NCBI GenBank assembly: GCA_026901365.1
Contig: QLOH01000828.1
Location: 62,001 to 126,000, forward strand
Direction: 5' to 3'
DNA length: 64,000 bases
Source of the DNA: Sesbania bispinosa
Lineage: Eukaryota; Streptophyta; Magnoliopsida; Fabales; Fabaceae
The number at the start of each line of letters is the position of its first letter. The first letter of the stretch is position 1. Under the pieces are notes generated by a model. That model ran no database searches and was not told where the DNA came from. It worked only from the letters and a program-made list of their open reading frames with translations. Both the position numbers and the translations under genes were made by a program. Shown in pieces: positions 58,050 to 64,000 of this stretch.

Positions 58050-58350
58050 GGTAATCGATTACCACACAGCTGTAATCGATTATCAGCAACTCTGGGACAC
58101 AAAATTCACTCTGGTAATCGACTGCAAGCCTCCTGTAATCGATTACCATCCAATCACCTCTCTGGTAATCGATTACCACACAGTTGTAATCGATTACCAG
58201 TTTGTCAACTCTCTGGTAATCGATTATAGGCTCCCTGTAATCGATTACCTGCTAGCCAACTCTCTGGTAATCGATTACAGTCCCCCTGTAATCGATTACC
58301 AGCAAGCCAAATTCACTCCACGCTTCCCAGAAATCCCTGTAATCGATTAC
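58050..58350. repeat. Array of 11 GTAATCGATTAC palindromes
   Basis: Eleven copies at about 58050, 58071, 58112, 58134, 58163, 58182, 58217, 58237, 58267, 58287 and 58337. Eight keep the full 12-mer and three carry one to three changes. They come mostly as pairs, CTGGTAATCGATTACC then about 20 bp later CTGTAATCGATTACC, with pair starts about 50-60 bp apart. The phrase AACTCTCTGG precedes several pairs. Confidence 0.95.
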
Positions 58351-59074
58351 CCGCGACACCAGACGATACTTCTTGCGATTTTACCCCTTTTAAAACCCTT
58401 TTATTCAACCTCTAATCAATCCTCATTGTTAATAACGTCATCATACACGTTTATAACCGAACAAAATCAACAAAAACACCAATCTTTACAACAATTTTCA
58501 CAGTTATTCCATTATGATCACCAATCGCTAAACCCTTATTTACCCATTTCGCTATTCTCGCTACCTCCTTCAATTCAATCAAGATTCATCAAGATTACAC
58601 ATTTAAGCATCAAAGCAACAGATTTTCATCACATAACACGTAATACACATATCAAATTCGAATTTAAAATCTTATAGGGTCTTATGGTTGCCCTCACTAC
58701 CCAAGCACTACTCCACATACACATACAGCAACACCCTTTCCCCCACCGTACCTTGAAGGTGAAGGTCGAACAACAACGATTGACTCTTTCTTGATGATCA
58801 CTCTGCAGGCAACCTCCTCTTGAGATGTCGTTTCTCCCCTCCTTATGGTTTCACTCTCTGACGATTTGAAAAAATAAGGATAGGGTGAACTGGTAAACCC
58901 CTCCTTACTTAAATGCTTAACTAGGTTGGGCCCACTCTCAACCCACTCATCCTCTTTTAATTAGAAATAACATTATTAATAAAAATACTAATATTACTAA
59001 TACTATTATTTATTTACTTCTCTTATTTTATTAATTTATTTTATTTAATAAAATTTGGGATGTTACACACATTT

Positions 59075-59512
59075 ACCTCCTTGCCGGAATGTGGAAATAT
59101 CTGTTTGGCTTGAATGTACCGGGGGGCATGGGGAAAAAAATCTCTTTAGAAATTTTCTATTCTACACATTCCATGTATTCAGCTTTGGTTGGGGATGTGA
59201 TTTTAGCCATTCCTTTGCTTTACCTGTAAGAGAAAAAGGAAACAAACGTAAGTGTGCAGCCTCTTTATCTTTTTCTTCAAATCCCATAGTTTCAATCAGT
59301 TCATAAAAAATTGAGAGATGATTGTTTGGATCTTCGCTATCTAATCCTGCGAACTGATGAACACCGATGAGTTGGAGATGTGATGCTTTAATTCCACGAC
59401 CTTTGCTATAATTGGGAGAGCAATACTTGAATGATAACGTGGCCCTTGATGCATGATATAATCTCCCAAAATTCTTTCTGGCTGTTTGTCTCCATATTTT
59501 TGGTTTCTTCAC
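59075..59512 (-). pseudogene. L2 gag N-terminal part
   Basis: Open frame 59512-59162 carries the gag N-terminal domain (SPNYSKGRGIKASHLQLIG, ELIETMGFEEKDKEAAHLRLFPFSLTGKAKEWL). A stop follows LNTWNV, then the frame continues FLKRFF and TDISTFRQGGK up to the solo LTR insertion at 59074. L1 gag matches these residues closely, for example LFPFSLTGKAQDWL. Confidence 0.82.
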
Positions 59513-59700
59513 ACCTAACCTTTCACAAACTCAAACGAGAAAACTTTGAAAAAGGTAAGTGTGGAAGAGAATTTTAATAAAAAGAAAAAAAAAGAAAAAA
59601 ATTCCTAAAAAATTAAAAATTAAAAATTAAAAAAAATAAAATAAAAATCCAAAGTCCTAAGATAGTTAGACCTCCCAAGTCTATACGAATTGATACACCG

Positions 59701-59718
59701 TTTCCCGGCAACGGCGCC
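59701..59718 (-). other. L2 primer-binding site, Asp-tRNA type
   Basis: The minus strand reads TGGCGCCGTTGCCGGGAA, one base from the Athila/Tat consensus. It lies about nine bases from the 5' LTR start at 59728. Confidence 0.88.
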
Positions 59719-59727
59719 AAAAATACT

Positions 59728-60755
59728 TGATGGAATTCTGGCAAGCGTACCAAACTTTCAGCAGTATAATAGTAAGTATGAGTTTATCGTATCCACAAAG
59801 AACGGTTCGCTTCGTATTACTCGTGATCAGATTTCAAGTAGAAATAGTATTTTGAGAGTTTGTAGTGAAGAAAGTAATTCGCATAGAAGAAAGAGACGAT
59901 TGAGAGAGATAAAATACTTACTTGGATTAGGATTGAACTTCGTATCATCGCACCCCTATGCATGTGAATCTCAAATATTATTATGAATATATCTTTATAA
60001 TATCCTAGCCAAACTATTATTGCTTTTACTCCGAGTACCAGCAGTAAACTACTCAAAGATAATTCATGCGGGTTCTCCCATGCGACAAATTACCCCGGCT
60101 TGATTGCTCTACCTTTCCGTTTGTTTAATACTATCAATTCGCCCTATAGACCTATAGTGCCAGCTATGAAGAGATTGTCTAATCTTCTTCAATGTTCACT
60201 TCTCCTATAACCCTATAGTACTACTATGAGCACTTTTACCAATCAGAATTTGAGTTTCCTAAGTATTGGCTCCCCCAAACTCGCTGTTAATTTTATAGAA
60301 ACTCTGTCACCTGAATCCTAAATTAACCTATAACTCCGACACCAAAGCGGAAGCTACGCCTTAAGCAAAGTCTAAAAGTACTGATATTATAAAATAGGGA
60401 TTCATAAATAGTAAAGAGAATTCACATACATTTGGGGATGAATCAACTATATTCAATCCTATTGAGACGTTTAGCTACGCATGGTAGCCATTACAACCCA
60501 ATGGAGAAGTTGTCACCTTGCTCATCCTAGTTTCTCTGCCTTTGTCGTCTCTCTAATCTCCTTCTTAAATGCTCCTTTGCTACCTCCTTGGGGTCCCGGG
60601 GACCTCCTTTGATCTTTGCAAAGGTCTTATTTATAGATAAAGGAAAGCTACCTGAAATCTGGGAGAATCTATTTTGAAAACAGATCTAAAAACAAATCTG
60701 CGCAGCTGCGCTTCACCTGACGCTCACGCAAGTGAAGCGCAGGTTACAGAATGAT
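59728..60755 (-). mobile_element. Partial 5' LTR of L2
   Basis: On the plus strand it begins TGATGGAATTCTGGCAAGCG and follows the L1 LTR blockwise (TGCGGGTTCTCCCATGCGACA, CTCCCCCAAACTC) to a TATA box (minus CTATAAATAAG, about 60637-60627) and a shortened GCGC palindrome group (60697-60745). It is cut off just beyond the palindromes, so most of U3 is missing. Confidence 0.8.
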
Positions 60756-61917
60756 GCACTCCAATCTGTGACCAAATAACATTTGATCATGCATCCCTTC
60801 CTCTCTATCATTGATTTCCCAATCTGAAGAAAATTGTTCTCCGGTTGCTTCAACACCAATAATCTCCTTCAGAACTTTGAAGTCTACCTTGATAGGCATA
60901 CTCATTCAGAAGTGTTTAAACCACATGTCTCTTCAAGAACACTTTTGATTGTTCCAAAATCCAGAACACTTTGTTCGTGCCAGGGAGAAGATGCCTTTTC
61001 AAGATAGGGAATCCCAGCCAGTAGCTTCGAAAAACTCAGAAATATTTAGTTCCCCTTTGTCAAAGTCACTTAGTTTTACCCCTCTTGTGGGAATAATCAT
61101 TTCATCATACTTGCATGGACTTTGAACACATGAGATTACTGATCTTGATGCCATTGAAATAAGTTTTGAGGATTTGGAAAGAGATGAACTGTGTGGTTCT
61201 TCTAATGATCTTCCAATCCTTAAATAGGCAGTCAAGCATCACTTCAATCCATGAGAAGAGCGGTTTCATGCACTAAGCAGTTATGGAGAGGTGTGCATCG
61301 TGCCAATTATGAGTAACTGGTTGATGATTCAATGATTCAAATTGTGCCGTTTAACATACATCAATTAAAACAAATAATACCTACGACTCTTCATTTACTT
61401 AAATAAAAAGACACAAATATATTCATGCAGATAATATTCTATTAAACAAGCGCGACTGTTCAACCTATTTTAAACAGACAAAGAAAACATGCAACAAGTA
61501 TATACACAGAACAGATTATAAACATCAGGCAATATACATATATACCACTTAGCATGCAATAATTTTTTTCACACAACTATATATATATATACATACAAGA
61601 ATTAATGATTTCAATCAAACAAATCATGCAACACATTTTTATACCATATTTACCAAAAAATTCCAATAAAACAAAACACACGACAGTTAAGTAACTGTAT
61701 TTAAATTTAAATTTAGATAGGAAAGGTGTTTCCCGTTTGTGATCTAGAGATAGATACACTTTCCTTTTCCAGTTACGTCCTGCGGTTCAGTTCCATGAAT
61801 AATGAGTTTTGGAAATAATAATTTTCCTATTCTCATTGTCATTCTTCAGAGTTGCTTCAGCTTGTGAGATTTTCATCTTCTGAGGATCTACTCCTTCTGC
61901 ATTTGTTAGATGCTCAA
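60756..61917 (-). other. Leader or internal 5' part of a copia-type element
   Basis: Lies between L2 and the primer site at 61918. Mostly non-coding and AT-rich, with an AT-dinucleotide run (about 61580-61592). A minus-strand frame of 78 codons (61235-60999, starting MTAYLRIGRS) contains DKGELNISEFFEATGWDSLS; I do not recognise it. No copia gag motif is seen, so the element is truncated or its gag has been replaced. Confidence 0.45.
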
Positions 61918-61939
61918 CCCGAGGCGAGCTCTGATACCA
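61918..61939 (-). other. Copia primer-binding site, initiator Met-tRNA type
   Basis: The minus strand reads TGGTATCAGAGCTCGCCTCG, exact over the Met-tRNA core and two bases from the LTR at 61942. Confidence 0.88.
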
Positions 61940-61941
61940 CT

Positions 61942-64000
61942 TGTTAGAACCACAGGCAACACTAGAAGGGGGTTGAATAGTGTTTTAATCTTTTTAAGCT
62001 ATTTTGGAAATCTTTGATTAAATCAATCACGTAGGGTGATCAATGTGCAAAACGAATCTTAAGATCAGAGTTACTTTGAAAACTTGCGGAACATATGAAA
62101 GATAAAGATAGAAAATCTTTCTCTTAAACTTAAGATTGTTTTGATTGAAAAGCTTCTCTAAGTATCTTCTGAAGATTATTACCAGAGTACCTTTAGAACT
62201 GTTTCTGAAATACTTCAGATGATCAGAGATCATCTGTTTCTAACTTCTGAACTGAGCTCCTTTTGAACTCACGTAAATGTAAAGACTGTAAATAAAAGAG
62301 ATTAAGGGATGAGAAAACTTAGGCACAAAATTTATCCTGTTCACACACCAACCCGTGAGCTACATCAAGTTCCAGAGGCAAACCACCACTGGATTTTCCA
62401 CAAGTACCGTCTCTTCAGACAAACACGAGTACAGTCTCTCCAGACAAAACGAGTACAGTCTCTCCAGACATCAACATCCAGGATCACACCGACCCTGAAC
62501 ACACTAGGTCACACCGACCCAGCAAACAAGGTCACCAAGACCTTCTCAACACCTACATGTGTCTTCCAGGCCCCTCAGACCCAACACATGCATGTGTCAC
62601 ACTAGGTCACCAAGACCCATCCAGGATCATACACAGATCCTACCAAGTATTCTTTCTTCCACCAAGCCTCTCCAGGCTCTCAGACACTTATCCAAGTGTA
62701 GAGTATTTTACTACTCAACCTAAGCTAGAAGTTCGCTAGAACCTCTCAACTCAGATTCTTCTTGTACATAGGGATTACTGAGTACACACTCAGGATACAA
62801 CATTACAAGCTAAGTACAAGGATAGACAATGATACAAGTGTTTGAAATTAAGTACAATCCCTGTCTTTTCTATGAGGAATACCATCTCTGGAGTAGGATA
62901 ACTAAGATATGAATTTAAGCTCCAGCCTCATTCTCCAACCATTGGTTTCCATGGGCTACATTCTCACCCGTATCATTGGAACACCAAGGTATGTTCAGGC
63001 TTCAAACCATTCCAGGTTTGATAGTCAGTTTGCTCAGCATGGTTGTCTTCAGACCAACAACCAACTTGATTGATCTAACAGATCAACTGACAAACATGAC
63101 TAACTGACCAACAGTCAGTAGCCTGATTGATCTAACCGACCAACATCTTCAAATTCAATCTTGGGGCTATTTATATGTTCTGCTTGAATATAGCTGTTAA
63201 GATGATTCATAATACCGTTGAGTTGATGATGATGTGGCTCATATAGCTGTTGTGTAATAACTCCTCAAACGATTGCTTCTTCATAAGCGAATAGGTGTTC
63301 AGACGATCCCGTTCTGACAATTGTTATGTGCTTCTTTATTAGAGATATTCTGATATGTTTATGCTTGCTCTCTCTCTTGATCTGCTTTTGCTTTCTTCTT
63401 CTTTCTTCTGCTTGCATCTGATTACTTCTGCTTTCTTGCAGCTGATTACTTCTGCTTTCTTCAGCTTTCTTCTTATTTTCTTCGAGTGTATATGAGGAAA
63501 TATCCGTTGGATTTGTCCATTTGCATATTCGCGTACTCCTTTTTCCACATGCTTCCTGACACCATTTCTTTCTTCTCTTTGAGTGAGGTGTCTAGTCCAA
63601 AAGCTGTTGTTGCGTTTCTTCTTTGGATAAAGATATATGATATTATAGCATTTAATCATATAATCTTTTTCTTCTGTGTTGAGAGATGTTTTATGCATTC
63701 AGAGAGTTGATATGTTTGATGATTATCTCTTCAATCTTCACATATACTCTGATATTGTTAGTTCATCAGCTTCAACAAGTGCTCATAATTGTTTCAAGCT
63801 TATTTCAATTCTCCAGCTTGAAATGCTTTCAATTCTTTGATATCAGCTTCATTCTTCTTCTTCTTCTTATGAGATATGCCTTTGATCTTCAGATGATTGC
63901 AACTTCATTCTTCTTGTATCTTCTTCTTCTTCTGATGATAAAGATGTTGAATTATATGTATTTTATTCAAACATCTTTCTTGTTGCTTTACTTGGTCTTC
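61942..64000 (-). mobile_element. Copia LTR running off the right edge
   Basis: On the plus strand it starts TGTTAGAACCACAGGCAACACTAG, related to the SIRE-like LTR end at 48221 by the shared ACCACAGGNAACACTAGAAGG and GTTGAATAGTGTTTT text. On the minus strand this is the 3' end of a 5' LTR. It contains CACACCAACCCGTGAGC, repeated GTACAGTCTCTCCAGACA units (62400-62470), TAGGTCACACCGACC repeats and one AAGCCTCTCCAGGCT hairpin (about 62660). At least 2059 bp long; its other end is not in the window. Confidence 0.78.
62398..62640. repeat. Short tandem repeats in copia LTR
   Basis: Three units of ACGAGTACAGTCTCTCCAGAC-type text spaced about 26 bp (62400-62470), then four looser units with AGGTCACACCGACC or AGGTCACCAAGACC (62500-62620). 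They sit where the AGCCT hairpin repeats sit in the other copia LTRs. Confidence 0.75.

Larger units (their letters stand above)
56726..59069 (-). mobile_element. Solo LTR, family TGTAACATCCCAAATTT (copy 2)
   Basis: 2344 bp with a perfect CATTT duplication (56721-56725 and 59070-59074). On the minus strand it starts TGTGTAACATCCCAAATTTTATT and ends GGTGTCACA. It is homologous to 13239-15796 at both ends: the first ~500 bp, including the leader and CAAGGTACGG donor-like site (about 58755-58746), and the last ~400 bp. The middle is different: GTAATCGATTAC array, CATCATCAT microsatellite and a 40-46 bp minisatellite. No internal sequence, hence a solo LTR. Confidence 0.9.
52490..60755 (-). mobile_element. 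Element L2: older copy of the gag-only family
   Basis: Same structure as L1 in the same orientation: 3' untranslated region with palindromes (to about 54950), the ORF2-like region (about 55000-55585), gag (55864-56725 and 59075-59512), leader, Asp-tRNA primer site (59701-59718) and a partial 5' LTR (59728 to about 60755). The 3' LTR and polypurine tract are lost at the junction with the LINE fragment. A solo LTR splits gag. Divergence from L1 is high and frames are broken throughout. Confidence 0.82.

Noticed and set aside
58050..58350. GTAATCGATTAC array as a CRISPR or operator array
   Set aside because: Spacer lengths alternate and spacers repeat the same phrases; it is within an LTR of a plant element. 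A regulatory role is possible but not shown.
58042..58677. 211-codon frame with repeated VIDYH/VIDYQ residues
   Set aside because: It is the translation of the GTAATCGATTAC array and flank inside a solo LTR; the periodicity is from DNA repeats and no start context or homology supports a protein.

Overview
This window is intergenic, transposon-dominated DNA from a flowering plant. I found no host protein-coding gene, tRNA or rRNA. Evidence for a plant: Ty1/copia, Ty3/gypsy and plant-type LINE coding fragments, MITEs, initiator-Met and Asp tRNA primer sites, and very AT-rich spacers. A papilionoid legume is my best guess, from LTR motifs such as CTCGCTTGAGCGAG and GTAATCGATTAC that I associate with legume genomes; the species is not determinable here. 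Family names below (Tekay-like, Athila/Tat-like, SIRE-like) rest on motifs read by eye.

Layout. (1) 1-5.9 kb: anonymous AT-rich DNA with a decayed hairpin at 667-827, then fragments of a Tekay-like gypsy element (LTR 2531-4072, primer site, gag remnant, a second LTR fragment ending at 5700). (2) 5.9-34.2 kb: a satellite with a ~150-160 bp monomer, split at 6808 by a 26.4 kb insertion (6809-33219, target duplication AGAGT). That insertion is a nest. A Tekay-like element holds an Athila/Tat-like element (8655-32412). Inside the latter sit a second Tekay-like element (9719-21649), a copia-like solo LTR (22081-23884), a LINE (24405-30168, 18-bp target duplication) and a MITE (30193-30920). The inner Tekay-like element in turn carries a solo LTR (13239-15796), a hAT-like MITE (17028-17602) and a copia solo LTR (19875-21214). 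(3) 34.4-49.5 kb: a minus-strand SIRE-like copia element (34416-49504, duplication AATAC) disrupted by a Tourist-like MITE (38085-38307) and by a young gag-only gypsy-type element, here called L1 (39409-47616, duplication TAGAC). (4) 49.5-52.0 kb: a degenerate ~1 kb tandem repeat. (5) 52.0-60.8 kb: a LINE fragment, then an older copy of the gag-only family (L2), split by a solo LTR (56726-59069, duplication CATTT). (6) 60.8-64 kb: leader, primer site and long LTR of another copia element running off the window.

How the parts relate. Nearly all pol-type reading frames are broken, so most elements are dead. L1 is the youngest-looking LTR element (LTRs differ by roughly 2% by eye) and has no pol, so it must have been mobilised by enzymes from another element. 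The most unusual signal is in the LTRs. Unrelated families each carry clusters of paired short palindromes (CGCTCAAGCG type, GCGCTTCACC/GGTGAAGCGC type, GTAATCGATTAC type, AGCCT-n4-AGGCT type). Two insertions of one LTR family have conserved ends but entirely different palindrome and minisatellite cassettes in the middle.
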